From Saprospiraceae bacterium (GTDB lineage Bacteria > Bacteroidota > Bacteroidia > Chitinophagales > Saprospiraceae): 57,958 nt of DNA. Of this stretch, positions 7,802 through 16,145 are shown piece by piece. Within the stretch, counting starts at the first letter, position 1, and each line of letters begins with the position of its first letter. Below the pieces are notes generated by a model, which saw nothing but the letters and a program-made list of their open reading frames with translations, was not told the origin of the DNA and ran no database searches. The stretch covers positions 774-58,731 of the forward strand of contig JAGQWR010000100.1 in NCBI GenBank assembly GCA_020437105.1. Reading direction: 5' to 3'. The position numbers were made by a program, and so were the translations under genes.

Positions 7802-9178
7802 CTATTTCTCCAAAATGAGGTACTGGTAGTTTTCCAGCAAGAGTTCTGTGCCTAACGATACTGTATTGCCAGTTAGGAAATCAGTCCAGTCTGTATTCTG
7901 TAAGTCCGCATTCAATTGATAATTTGTCTGGCTGTTTCTGACATTTACGATGATTAAAACTTCTTCATTATTTAATACCTTTTTAAAACAGCTTACATCA
8001 TTATCAATAAAGACAGCGTTGGTTCCCCGTTTGGAAACCTCTGATTGTGCATAAAAATTAAGGATGTCTTTGTATGCCTGGAGCATATCCGGGTTTGCAT
8101 TCCAGTCAATATTTGTGTTGGAGAAAAACGGAACGGTACTTTGTCTTCCTACTTCCTGACCGGTATAGATCATCGGCACTCCTCCCATGAAAATGGAAAT
8201 AACAGAAGCGGCTAATGCACCTTCCTTGCCATTAAATAGCACCATAGGGGTATTATCCCAGGCAGATTCATCGTGATTTGTAGTGAATCGTAATTTTTGA
8301 GCGCTATTAGGAATGGTATTATATTCAGCAGTATTTGTGGCAATTAAACTGGTTGCAGCCTGTCCGGTAAAAACACTTTTTGTGGTGCCGTAAAAATCCC
8401 AGCCATAGTTCAGGTCAAAGCCGGCAGCGAAATGATCAGATCTGTTTCCTTCCGCTAAGAAGATGTAAGATCTATTTGGGATGTTGGCTAAGGTATCCAG
8501 TGCCTGTTTCCAAAAATCAAACGGAACCCCATCAGCATAATCGCAACGGTATCCATCAATATTTGCCTCCAATATCCAATATTTCATGGCGTCAATCATG
8601 GCCAGCCGCATCTCTTCATTGCTGAAGTCTAAATCAGCTACGTCGGCCCAATTGGTGCCGGGGGGCATGATAATGTTGCCATTGGCATCCTGTGAATACC
8701 AGCTTTTTTTATTTATCCAGTTGTTGTCCCAGGAGGTATGGTTGGCTACCCAATCACTGATCACGGCAATGCCTCTTGTATGTGCTTCATCAGTCAGTTT
8801 TCGTAGGTCATCAAGTGTGCCATATTCTGAACTAACCGCTTTGAAATCTCTTATGGAATAAGGAGAATTTACGGAGTTGACCTCCCCAATCGGAAAAATA
8901 GGCATTAGCCAAATGGTGTTTATCCCTAAATCTTTCAGGTAGTCTAAACGATCTATTATTCCCTGTATATCTCCACCCGAACTAAACGCTCTTAAGTTAA
9001 TTTCATACATCACAATGTTTTCAGTTGTAGGAACATCACTATAAGGAGTGCCGTACTGCTTATAGGTCGGATCCATCTCTACAGGTGGCTCAACGATTAT
9101 GCCGTCATCTTTTTTACAGGATGCAACTGCAATAAGTATGATAAACAGAGGGAAGATGAAAAGACGAATGTGTTTCAT
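7802..9178 (-). CDS. Alpha-amylase family (GH13) glycosidase, lipoprotein
   Basis: The 458-residue protein begins MKHIRLFIF and has a lipoprotein signal with Cys21 (AVASC), so it is probably lipid-anchored in the outer membrane or periplasm. The GH13 barrel carries all catalytic regions: DWVANH (142-147), DGYRCD with nucleophile Asp213, LAEGN with acid/base Glu243, and NHDE (301-304). It ends in a small C-terminal beta domain. The expected activity is hydrolysis or transfer on alpha-glucans. The frame stays open upstream to 9349, but that extension has no signal peptide and crosses a dispersed repeat, so the start at 9178 is preferred. No susC/susD pair is adjacent, so this is not a canonical polysaccharide utilisation locus. 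Confidence 0.92.
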   Translation of the reverse strand: MKHIRLFIFPLFIILIAVASCKKDDGIIVEPPVEMDPTYKQYGTPYSDVPTTENIVMYEINLRAFSSGGDIQGIIDRLDYLKDLGINTIWLMPIFPIGEVNSVNSPYSIRDFKAVSSEYGTLDDLRKLTDEAHTRGIAVISDWVANHTSWDNNWINKKSWYSQDANGNIIMPPGTNWADVADLDFSNEEMRLAMIDAMKYWILEANIDGYRCDYADGVPFDFWKQALDTLANIPNRSYIFLAEGNRSDHFAAGFDLNYGWDFYGTTKSVFTGQAATSLIATNTAEYNTIPNSAQKLRFTTNHDESAWDNTPMVLFNGKEGALAASVISIFMGGVPMIYTGQEVGRQSTVPFFSNTNIDWNANPDMLQAYKDILNFYAQSEVSKRGTNAVFIDNDVSCFKKVLNNEEVLIIVNVRNSQTNYQLNADLQNTDWTDFLTGNTVSLGTELLLENYQYLILEK

Positions 9179-9215
9179 GTTTTGAAGGTTTAAAATTTTC
9201 TGCGGGATCCATAGC

Positions 9216-9239
9216 CAAACCACTTCGTTTCGGGTATAG
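9216..9239 (+). repeat. Dispersed intergenic repeat, copy 3 (short form)
   Basis: CAAACCACTTCGTTTCGGGT plus ATAG, 38 bases upstream of the GH13 start and in the opposite direction to that gene. It matches copies at 6841-6882, 7029-7052 and 23718-23758. Confidence 0.7.
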
Positions 9240-9355
9240 GGGGTTGATCGATCGTTTGCCCGAACGAAACTACGAAAAAAGATAGTGAATGGTACAGAGA
9301 CAGCGTCTGTCGGTTTATTCTTTGAGGCAAAAGCGCAAAGCCCCGACAAATTTTG

Positions 9356-9709
9356 TCACGACAGGATCTGATGTGCTCTAAACCGGGCGATCTGCCCTAT
9401 TAATTCCAGGGGCATCGGTTTGTCTAACGGGAATTGTACAGAGCCTTTTCCCTGTTTGTACACAGAAAGTGCTTCTGAAAATTCGGAATGGCCGGAAGGT
9501 GTTGCGTAAAACCCGATATGATTACGGTAGGCACCAAAATAGACAAGTGGCTTCCCCATTAATTTATAGGCAGGCATACCATAGCTTATGCCTTCAACAG
9601 CCTCTGGTACAGCTTGCCTGATGGTTAGACGAATTTGATTCAGGAGGCGCTGAACCTCGACAGGAAAGAACTGAATGTATTCGTCAACGTTGTTAAAAGT
9701 TTGCTTCAT
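9356..9709 (-). CDS. DUF1801 (YdhG-like) protein
   Basis: The compact 117-residue protein has the DUF1801 layout: an N-terminal helix pair (VDEYIQFFPVEVQRLLNQIR), the hallmark AVEGISYGMPAY, then a beta region with YFGAYRNHIGFYATP and FPLDKPMP. Relatives fold like frataxin-type small domains and some are described as iron chaperone-like, but no function is firmly known. It is cytoplasmic. It follows the reductase gene at 9730 by 20 bases on the same strand and is likely the last gene of that small operon. Confidence 0.85.
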   Translation of the reverse strand: MKQTFNNVDEYIQFFPVEVQRLLNQIRLTIRQAVPEAVEGISYGMPAYKLMGKPLVYFGAYRNHIGFYATPSGHSEFSEALSVYKQGKGSVQFPLDKPMPLELIGQIARFRAHQILS

Positions 9710-9729
9710 GCAGCCAGTATATTATGGTC

Positions 9730-10269
9730 TTAATTTGTTACACATTTGTAATGCAATTGGACTAATCCCCGGTCAAATTGTTTTGAATTCACGAGGTTTA
9801 ACTTTTGAAGTGTTTGCCCGTCTTTAAAAAGTCGAATCCCGTTCCCAAGGAGGATCGGGATAACAGAAATAATTAACTCATCAACCAGATGATTTTTCAG
9901 TAATTCAGTTACAATCTCAGCTCCACCATCGCAGTAGATGTCTTTGCCGGGTTTACTCTTTATACTGTAAACCAAATCTTGAAGATTTCCTGTGTAATAT
10001 TTATAAGTCCCGATAGCAGGTCGCTCTGTTCGGGTAATGATATATACATCCTTGTCGGTATGTGGATATTCATACCCCATTGAAATCACCTTGTCGTATG
10101 TTTTACGACCAATAATGATGGTATCAACAGATTTAATAAATTCAGTATAGCCATAATCCTGGCCCTCCTGTTCGACCAGAGAAAGAAAGTCAAGACTCTC
10201 ATTAGAATCGGCAATATAGCCATCTAATGACATGGCTATATAGATTATTACTTTTCGGTCAGGTTTCAT
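9730..10269 (-). CDS. Dihydrofolate reductase family / RibD C-terminal-like protein
   Basis: The 179-residue protein has the DHFR fold of the RibD C-terminal group: VIIYIAMSLDGYIA at the start, the NADPH-site region TIIIGRKTYDKV, and the CDGGAEIVTELL helix followed by DELIISVIPILLGNG. Members are NADPH-dependent reductases or orphan relatives (YwjB/YyaP type), and the substrate is unknown. Start ATG overlaps the stop of the upstream methyltransferase by four bases, so the two are translationally coupled. True folate DHFR is unlikely because the folate-site residues of FolA are not apparent. Confidence 0.88.
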   Translation of the reverse strand: MKPDRKVIIYIAMSLDGYIADSNESLDFLSLVEQEGQDYGYTEFIKSVDTIIIGRKTYDKVISMGYEYPHTDKDVYIITRTERPAIGTYKYYTGNLQDLVYSIKSKPGKDIYCDGGAEIVTELLKNHLVDELIISVIPILLGNGIRLFKDGQTLQKLNLVNSKQFDRGLVQLHYKCVTN

Positions 10270-10904
10270 TTTAATGTTTTCCTGGCAAGTACAATCAGGT
10301 GCGTTTGATCAGCCCCGTCTCTTTTTTGGTAGGTTTTTCGAAATTCCCTGGTTGCTTCAAAATGGTGCGCTTTCAGTTGATTCTGCAAGTCCTTTCCGGA
10401 ATGGTAATAAACGTAGGTTTGATCGCCGGTGCTTCCGGTCTCGTAGCCTGATTTAGCATAGTCATCTTCGATAGCACTAAGATATAAAATACCCTGTTTG
10501 TTTAATAAGTTAAAACAATCCGCAATTAATTTTATAACATCTTCTTTGGAAAGATAGGGTAGGCAAAACCCACAGATAATAGCATCGTAGGTTTTGGCAA
10601 GGGTGTTAATTTCTCGGCAATCCATTGTCGTAAAACGAGCAGTTGGATTGTTTTTTTGTGCTAATTCAATCATTTTTGGCGCAACGTCAATACCTTCAAC
10701 CTGAAAATCCGGCCTTTTGTTTAAAAGGTACTTTGTGATGTTTCCCGGTCCGCAACCTATTTCTAATATCGTTGGGTTTGGCGTTTTAATTTGCTGACAA
10801 AAAGTGTCATAGGAGTCATCGTAAAGATCTAGGTCCATGAATTTTTCCTGGTATAACAGCGCAATTTTATTCCAGGTATTAAAAGTGGTTTGATATTTAT
10901 CCAT
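10266..10904 (-). CDS. Class I SAM-dependent methyltransferase
   Basis: The 212-residue cytoplasmic enzyme has motif I ILEIGCGPGNITKYLL (about residues 45-60), the acidic loop VEGIDVAPKMIE, then TMDCREI and FCLPYLSKED. This is a UbiE/BioC-type small-molecule methyltransferase fold. The acceptor is unknown. It overlaps the downstream reductase by four bases and the upstream membrane protein by eight, indicating one operon of membrane protein, methyltransferase, reductase and DUF1801. Nothing in it points to antibiotic production or resistance specifically. Confidence 0.87.
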   Translation of the reverse strand: MDKYQTTFNTWNKIALLYQEKFMDLDLYDDSYDTFCQQIKTPNPTILEIGCGPGNITKYLLNKRPDFQVEGIDVAPKMIELAQKNNPTARFTTMDCREINTLAKTYDAIICGFCLPYLSKEDVIKLIADCFNLLNKQGILYLSAIEDDYAKSGYETGSTGDQTYVYYHSGKDLQNQLKAHHFEATREFRKTYQKRDGADQTHLIVLARKTLK

Positions 10905-11268
10905 TCAGTTTATCCGATGTAAGATCCGATGGTTTTCCGGCAATTTTAATGAAGACGAATACTGTTATTATAGCAACTAAAAACCAGGCATACTGAATAT
11001 ATGATTTACCGGAAAACAGATAATCAAACCCGATGGAAAGGGCGACTATAATATTCATGCCAAGTATTGCCAATTCAAGTGATTTTTTATTTTTTTGACG
11101 TTTGAAATTAGCAAACATCCCAATGTTTAAAGCAGCAGCCAATAATTGGAATATCGCTAGAATTATTTTTTCATCCTGAAGTAATCCAATCCCTCCTAAA
11201 ATAAACAAAGCCCCATTCAAAAGAAACAGGAACCTAAGTATGTTGTTTTTGCTACTTTGTTTATCCAT
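10897..11268 (-). CDS. Small four-helix membrane protein, unknown
   Basis: Taking MDKQSSKNN at 11268 as the start gives 123 residues; the longer frame to 11343 adds a basic stretch with no obvious role and runs into the small gene at 11297-11467. Four hydrophobic segments are visible (FLFLLNGALFILGGIGLL, ILAIFQLLAAALNIGMF, LAILGMNIIVALSIGFDYL, WFLVAIITVFVFIKIAG), so it is an inner-membrane protein. I do not recognise a family. It overlaps the methyltransferase gene by eight bases and probably heads that operon. Confidence 0.75.
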   Translation of the reverse strand: MDKQSSKNNILRFLFLLNGALFILGGIGLLQDEKIILAIFQLLAAALNIGMFANFKRQKNKKSLELAILGMNIIVALSIGFDYLFSGKSYIQYAWFLVAIITVFVFIKIAGKPSDLTSDKLNG

Positions 11269-11296
11269 TGGGTACTTGTTATTATTGAAATAAAAG

Positions 11297-11467
11297 TTAG
11301 AGCTTGTTCTTTTTATTTGCTTTTTGAATAAGAATAGCTCCAAATATAGCCAGCGTTGTGCCTGTCACTGATGCAATAATTTTCCAGGTGCTGTCTTCAA
11401 TGACTGTTAGACTAAAAATAGCTAATAGGCCACCAATGCTTGCCAGAATATTTCCGTTTTTTGTCAT
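11297..11467 (-). CDS. 56-residue membrane protein following alanine racemase
   Basis: This short gene starts ATG at 11467 and ends TAA at 11297. The product begins MTKNGNILASIGGLLAIFSL and ends QKANKKNKL. It has two hydrophobic segments (about 7-22 and 29-47) and a basic tail, suggesting a two-helix hairpin in the inner membrane. The start is supported by AGGA five bases upstream and by position: it begins five bases after the alanine racemase stop, so it looks like the last gene of the symporter-amidohydrolase-racemase operon. Function unknown; it could be a partner of the symporter. Conservation in relatives would confirm it. Confidence 0.6.
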   Translation of the reverse strand: MTKNGNILASIGGLLAIFSLTVIEDSTWKIIASVTGTTLAIFGAILIQKANKKNKL

Positions 11468-11472
11468 GTTTC

Positions 11473-12621
11473 CTATTTAACGACAGTTCGTGTGATATTT
11501 TCGGGTAAACGCGTAAGCAATTCGTAGTTTACCATATCACTAAAATTACTAAAGGAGGAAACACTGATTTCCAGATCTCCTTGTTTTCCAATGAGGATTA
11601 CCTCTTCCCCGACCTCAATAGTATCGCATTCTGTTATATCCACGATGGTCATATTCATATTTACAGTACCAACTACATCAAAGCGCTTTCCGCGAATCAA
11701 AACCTTGCCCTGGTTGCTTAAGGAACGGGCAAACCCTTGTGCATATCCTACTGGAAGTACGGCTACTTTTGTCTTAATATTGGTAAAGAAGGATGTGCCG
11801 TACCCAATAAATTCTCCAGCCTTTACTTCTTTTACCGCCATAACCCGGGTCTTCCAGGAAATTACTCGCTTGAGCGGATTTTCCTGCGTTTTATGTTTTG
11901 TAAGGTATTGCACCAGTACTTCATTGCTCGGAAAAAATCCGTATTGCAAAATACCAATTCTTGCCAAATCCATGCGTGTTTTTGGATATTGAATACTTGC
12001 AGCCGAACAAGCTAAATGATAAGTAGTATCTAGCCAGTCTAATTGGCTTAGATGGTTTTTCACTCGTTTAAACCGGTCATATTGCTGTACTAGTCGTTTG
12101 TAATTGGCTATGCTTTCAGCTCCGGCTAAGTGCGAGCAGACACCACTTATGTGCAGGTGCGTTTTGTTTTCCTCTAAGTACTGAAATAGTTTTTTGAGGT
12201 TTTTTAAGTCAAACCCGGTTCGATTCATACCGGTTTCCAATTCAATATGGACTCGGGCAGCCTTCCCTGCTTTTTTTGAAAGTTCAATAGCTTTCTCCAG
12301 TCGTTCTTCCTCAAACAGAAAAAACTCTACTTCTTTTTGAATCGCCCATTCTATTTGGTCATCATCCAGAAAGCCCATCACCATTACCGAAATATCATTT
12401 GGAATAGACGCCAGAATTTCCTGTGCTTCATTTGCACTAAAAACGCTAAAATGCCTGACGCCTGTTTTGTAGAGCATCGAACAAAAAATGGGAATGCCAT
12501 GTCCATACGCATTACCTTTGACTACAGATGAAAGCCGGGTGTCTCCCAGCATGTTTTTAATAAAAGAAATGTTAGCTTCCAAAGCAGATTCGGAAAGTTC
12601 TATATAGGAAGTCGGACGCAT
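11473..12621 (-). CDS. alr: Alanine racemase
   Basis: The 382-residue PLP enzyme has the fold-type III signature SSVVKGNAYGHG with Schiff-base Lys35 and Tyr39, ELETGMNRTGF, and the second catalytic Tyr region AGEFIGYGTSFF in the C-terminal beta domain. It interconverts L- and D-alanine, giving D-Ala for peptidoglycan, or catabolises D-Ala. The start codon overlaps the stop of the M20 gene by one base (TAATG), and a sodium symporter is upstream, so it is co-expressed with an uptake/hydrolysis pathway. This raises the possibility of a catabolic or broader racemase role; a separate biosynthetic alr or murF-alr fusion elsewhere would support that. Many Bacteroidota have such a fusion. Confidence 0.93.
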   Translation of the reverse strand: MRPTSYIELSESALEANISFIKNMLGDTRLSSVVKGNAYGHGIPIFCSMLYKTGVRHFSVFSANEAQEILASIPNDISVMVMGFLDDDQIEWAIQKEVEFFLFEEERLEKAIELSKKAGKAARVHIELETGMNRTGFDLKNLKKLFQYLEENKTHLHISGVCSHLAGAESIANYKRLVQQYDRFKRVKNHLSQLDWLDTTYHLACSAASIQYPKTRMDLARIGILQYGFFPSNEVLVQYLTKHKTQENPLKRVISWKTRVMAVKEVKAGEFIGYGTSFFTNIKTKVAVLPVGYAQGFARSLSNQGKVLIRGKRFDVVGTVNMNMTIVDITECDTIEVGEEVILIGKQGDLEISVSSFSNFSDMVNYELLTRLPENITRTVVK

Positions 12622-13772
12622 TAATTTTTGTTTATTTCTTGGATAATTTGAAAAAATTGCTGAACCCCGGTGGAGATAATTTCATCCGGAAAGTCATAAT
12701 CAGGGTTGTGTAATGCAGGCGTGTTTTCTCCGGCTCCCAAACCAAACATCGCGCCTTTAAATTTTTGGGTAAATAAACCAAAATCTTCTCCCCATTTAAA
12801 AGAATGACTCATTTCGTGAATTTCAAACTTGTTTGTTTTGGCCGCCAGGCGAATAAAGTCAATGGCTGCAGGGTTGTTTTTATTAGCGTAAAATACCTGT
12901 GTCCATGAAATTTGAAATCCCAGAGTATATTTTTCACATGTCCGTTTAATGAATTTTTCTAAATTGGAACATTTTTTCTCAAATAGTCCCAGATCCCAGC
13001 TTCGAAGGGTGAGGTGTAATTCTCCGGCACCCGCGGAGATGCCGTAGGCGATCTCACCCAAGTTTATATGTACGGGCGTAATTAGAAAGAAATCTTCTTG
13101 TTGAGGATTGTTGTTTGTTTCTTTTTCTATATAATGTAATATGTCAGCAATTGCCATGGCCGGGTTTTGTCCTTTTTCTGGTTCGGCAGCATGAGCTGTT
13201 TTTCCCTGCAATTTTATGATCATGCTTTTTACATTGGCATTAAAGATGTTTTCCTTAATAATAATTTTATTCTTTTCAATGCCGGGTATATTATGTAGGG
13301 CAAAAACAAAATCAAACTGTAATTTTTGAAAGTGAGGGTCATTTAAAACAGATTCAGCTCCTATGCCGATTTCCTCGGCAGGTTGAAAAAGTAGTACAAC
13401 CTTTCCCTTTTTTAAAGGGTATTTAGATAGTAACTCGGCAACGCCAAGCATAATAGCTGCATGTCCATCATGTCCGCATTTATGGCTTACCCCACTTGTT
13501 TTTGATTTATGCTTAAAATCGTTGATTTCTTTAATTGGCAAGGCATCTATATCTGCCCGGAGTAAAATAGATTGCCCAGCAGCCCCACTGTCAAATGTGA
13601 CTAATACTCCCGAATTAGCAACAGTGGAAACTGTGCCAACAGAATAAGTTTTTAAATAAGTTTTTATCCGTTTAGCTGTATTAAACTCATGCTGTGAAAG
13701 CTCCGGATTTTGATGTATCTCTTTTCTTATTTCTTCTAAACGCAGGACTATTTTTGCAAGGGTTTCTTTCAT
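12621..13772 (-). CDS. M20D family amidohydrolase (N-acyl-amino-acid hydrolase)
   Basis: The 383-residue di-metal hydrolase carries LLRADIDALPI, the metal ligands Cys99 and His101 in SHKCGHDGH, the catalytic Glu133-Glu134 (PAEE), His160 (ALHN) and a C-terminal PALHNPDYDF motif. This Cys-containing set is typical of the M20D branch (hippurate hydrolase, IAA-amino acid hydrolase, N-acyl-amino acid deacylase). It would free an amino acid from an acylated precursor in the cytoplasm. No signal peptide is present, which fits a substrate imported by the symporter encoded 3 bases upstream. The downstream racemase would then act on the released amino acid, an inference from gene order. Confidence 0.92.
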   Translation of the reverse strand: MKETLAKIVLRLEEIRKEIHQNPELSQHEFNTAKRIKTYLKTYSVGTVSTVANSGVLVTFDSGAAGQSILLRADIDALPIKEINDFKHKSKTSGVSHKCGHDGHAAIMLGVAELLSKYPLKKGKVVLLFQPAEEIGIGAESVLNDPHFQKLQFDFVFALHNIPGIEKNKIIIKENIFNANVKSMIIKLQGKTAHAAEPEKGQNPAMAIADILHYIEKETNNNPQQEDFFLITPVHINLGEIAYGISAGAGELHLTLRSWDLGLFEKKCSNLEKFIKRTCEKYTLGFQISWTQVFYANKNNPAAIDFIRLAAKTNKFEIHEMSHSFKWGEDFGLFTQKFKGAMFGLGAGENTPALHNPDYDFPDEIISTGVQQFFQIIQEINKN

Positions 13773-13775
13773 GTG

Positions 13776-15203
13776 TTATTTTCTCCTGATAGATTGAACG
13801 ATGATGAAACTTATAGCTGCTATACTGATGCCAAAGAAATTGGCATCCAATTCCAATGGTAATTTGATATTTGTAATTATTAATGTCAAAGTAGTTAGCC
13901 CTCCCAGAACCATGGAAATAATCGCGGCAAGAGAAGAAGGATTTTTTAATGCCAACATGCCGATGACAGGTACCAATAATCCCGAGACCATAAAGGCATA
14001 GGAGTATAGCATGAGTTCTAATACATTTTGCATTTTAGTAGCTAAAATTACCGCAAAAACACCTATTACAAGCGTGACGATTTGCGAATTTTTTACACTG
14101 TTAAAGACTTTGTTCTTTTTTAAATAACTCCAGATGTCTGTAGTGAAATTTCCGGAAGCAGCCATCAGGCAGCTGTCGGCTGTTGACATGATCGCGGAAA
14201 AATAAGCAGACATCATTAAACCCATTAGTCCGATAGGCAGGATGCTTCTTAAAAACAATGGTAAGCCAAGCTCTGAGTCTATTTCACTTCCGGGTGCATA
14301 TCCGATTTCAGTAAACATGCCTTGCTCAAAGGCTACCCGAGCAAATAAACCTAATGCAATACCCATGAAAGCCATGATAGGCCATTCAAATAATCCGGCA
14401 ATTCGCCAGGCTCTGACAGCCGTTTTTTTATCCTTGCAGGCATAAATCCGCTGATATAAAGTCATGCCTACAAACCATATCGGTACAATAGTAATAAACC
14501 AATTAAATAGTTGGATAAATGAAATGTTTGTTAATGACATGAAATCTGCCGGAAGTGTATTCTGTATGGCCTCCCAACCTCCAATTTTAATATAGCCAAT
14601 GGGAATTCCGATGCAAATTAACCCAACCATTAGAATGATCCATTGAATCGTGTCAGTATATATTACCGCTTTTATGCCTCCAATTACCGTATAGGACACC
14701 GCAATGACCCCCATGATGAGTACCGCATTATTTATTGAAATAGATGGGAAGGTCGCTGAGGCTAATTTTGCTCCGGCTAAAATTTGGGAGCTGGTAAACC
14801 CTACATAACCTATTAAAGAAATAATGCCGGCAATAAAGGCAACCTTTGTATTATAGTGAAAAGCAAGTGATTGAGGGAAGGTTAAAAACTGATGCTTTTT
14901 TGCAATGGGATATATTTTCGGAATTAAAAATACAGCACTTATCCAGGCACCTACCAATCCAGTGAAAAGCATCCAGCTTCCCGATAACCCCATGACAAAG
15001 CCCAGACCTCCCAGTCCAATAGAAAAACCACCGCCAACATCCGTGGCTACCACCGAAAGTCCTATATGACCGGCCGACATGTTTCTGCCACCAACGTAAT
15101 AGTCTTCCTCTGATTTATTTTTACGCATGAAATAAAAACCTACTCCCAGCATAAAAAGGAGGTAGAATACAAAAATGCTCAAGTCTATGATGTGTAAATC
15201 CAA
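13776..15203 (-). CDS. Sodium:solute symporter (SSS family)
   Basis: The 475-residue inner-membrane protein has about 13 hydrophobic segments. It has the SSS signatures FYFMRKNKSEEDYYVGGRNM near the start, ATDVGGGFSIGLGG in the core and MSAYFSAIMSTADSCLMAASG around residues 335-355 (the Na+-site region with STADS). It imports a solute with sodium; close homologues take up organic acids, amino acids, sugars or pantothenate, so the substrate cannot be assigned. It is the first gene of the operon with the M20 amidohydrolase (3-base gap) and alr, which suggests an N-acylated or D-amino compound. The region upstream (15204-15320) should contain the promoter, but I found no clear box. Confidence 0.92.
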   Translation of the reverse strand: MDLHIIDLSIFVFYLLFMLGVGFYFMRKNKSEEDYYVGGRNMSAGHIGLSVVATDVGGGFSIGLGGLGFVMGLSGSWMLFTGLVGAWISAVFLIPKIYPIAKKHQFLTFPQSLAFHYNTKVAFIAGIISLIGYVGFTSSQILAGAKLASATFPSISINNAVLIMGVIAVSYTVIGGIKAVIYTDTIQWIILMVGLICIGIPIGYIKIGGWEAIQNTLPADFMSLTNISFIQLFNWFITIVPIWFVGMTLYQRIYACKDKKTAVRAWRIAGLFEWPIMAFMGIALGLFARVAFEQGMFTEIGYAPGSEIDSELGLPLFLRSILPIGLMGLMMSAYFSAIMSTADSCLMAASGNFTTDIWSYLKKNKVFNSVKNSQIVTLVIGVFAVILATKMQNVLELMLYSYAFMVSGLLVPVIGMLALKNPSSLAAIISMVLGGLTTLTLIITNIKLPLELDANFFGISIAAISFIIVQSIRRK

Positions 15204-15320
15204 TGGCTTGTCTTTATTTAAATTGTAGTTTGCAACCCCACAGTATAATATTTATCTTTACATAGCCAAATATTTACCAATTTTTCTGGAGATTTTCATT
15301 GTTTGATATGTATTTGGATC

Positions 15321-15360
15321 AAAAAAAAGCGGATTAAAAACAGTTGCTTTTAATCCGCTT
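15321..15360 (-). terminator. Strong terminator of the sigma/sensor operon
   Basis: AAGCGGATTAAAA (15327-15339) and TTTTAATCCGCTT (15348-15360) form a perfect 13-bp stem with an 8-base loop. Eight T follow on the minus strand (A8 at 15321-15328). It lies 24 bases after the metal-sensor stop codon. Confidence 0.92.
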
Positions 15361-15383
15361 CACGCGCGTGATTTTATTGAATA

Positions 15384-15827
15384 TTATTTAGGAGGCAAAG
15401 GTTTTCGGTCAAATAACCTGATAAGTTCTTTACTCAATTCGTTAAAAGACTCTAGTTGATCCGGCCGACAGATCGCTTTTAAATTTGAAAAATGCTTGAA
15501 GTGAATTTGCTCTATTGCCAGTTGTGTTTGTCCCAATTGTGTGAGTAAGCTGTCTTTTTTCGGATAACTGTCCTGCCGAAGTTGTGCATAAAGTTCTTTT
15601 TTTATATCCAGAATAATCTGTTCCTTTTCAGCGACTTGTTTTTGATGTTGTTGAATAAGTACATCATATTCAGCTATTTGATCTGCATCCAAATGAAGCA
15701 TGTCAATGATCAATTGTTTGGGGCCTTCAGGTCGAGGCGGTGCGCCAATAATTAAGGCGGTTACCAACAGTATGTTTAGCAGGGCCAATGCAACGACAGC
15801 AATAGTTAATAATTTGATCTTACTCAT
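15384..15827 (-). CDS. Spy/CnrX-like periplasmic metal sensor, membrane anchored
   Basis: The 147-residue protein from MSKIKLLT has one N-terminal membrane anchor (about 5-27) and an all-helical periplasmic part. Its helices match the heavy-metal-resistance (Spy/CpxP/CnrX-type) fold: LHLDADQIAEYDVLIQQHQK, then FKHFSNLKAICRPDQLESF, which corresponds to the LTPEQ-type turn. Candidate metal ligands are the His in QQHQK, the two His in IHFKHF and the Cys in KAICRP. In Cupriavidus, CnrX senses Co/Ni and controls an ECF sigma factor through the anti-sigma CnrY; the same trio is seen here with the ECF gene first. It overlaps the anti-sigma gene by eight bases. The alternative start at 15866 adds 13 residues and is less likely. 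Sensing of a metal is inferred. Confidence 0.8.
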   Translation of the reverse strand: MSKIKLLTIAVVALALLNILLVTALIIGAPPRPEGPKQLIIDMLHLDADQIAEYDVLIQQHQKQVAEKEQIILDIKKELYAQLRQDSYPKKDSLLTQLGQTQLAIEQIHFKHFSNLKAICRPDQLESFNELSKELIRLFDRKPLPPK

Positions 15828-16098
15828 AGTATAACTGATTTGAATGATGTAAATCCATTTCCTCAACTACTATTTGTAAGGATTCGGCCTTTTTGCTTTT
15901 TCGGAAATCTGATCGAATTAAAAGGAGGTTGAAGCAAAATAAAACAGCAAGCCCGAGACTCATGGCATAGGCCCATTTGATCGGAATCCGATCTTCTGGT
16001 TGCTGATTAATCCGAGCTTCAATACGGGTAAAGAGAAAAGGCGGTGCTGATACCTTTTCGATTTTTTTTAGAAGATCAATGTTTGATTTAGATTTCAT
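15820..16098 (-). CDS. Small membrane protein, probable anti-sigma factor
   Basis: The 92-residue product has a cytosolic N-terminal half (about 1-38), one membrane segment (AYAMSLGLAVLFCFNLLLI) and a short periplasmic tail (residues 61-92). This is the layout of minimal anti-sigma factors such as CnrY. No zinc-binding ZAS motif (HxxxCxxC) is present, so binding would be through a helix. It sits directly between the ECF sigma gene (47 bases upstream) and the metal-sensor gene (8-base overlap). Function is assigned from position, size and topology, since sequence similarity is not decisive. Confidence 0.7.
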   Translation of the reverse strand: MKSKSNIDLLKKIEKVSAPPFLFTRIEARINQQPEDRIPIKWAYAMSLGLAVLFCFNLLLIRSDFRKSKKAESLQIVVEEMDLHHSNQLYYE

Positions 16099-16145
16099 CG
16101 GTTACACTTGATTGTCATACTATTTCTTTGACGTTCAATTTAACG

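Noticed and set aside
4398..9178. Polysaccharide utilisation locus around GH13 and the TonB receptor
   Set aside because: The receptor is of the haem/transferrin type and no SusD-like gene is present; a terminator separates the GH13 gene from the receptor pair.
7802..9349. Longer GH13 start at 9349
   Set aside because: The extra 57 residues have no signal peptide and cross a dispersed repeat; the start at 9178 gives a clean lipoprotein signal.
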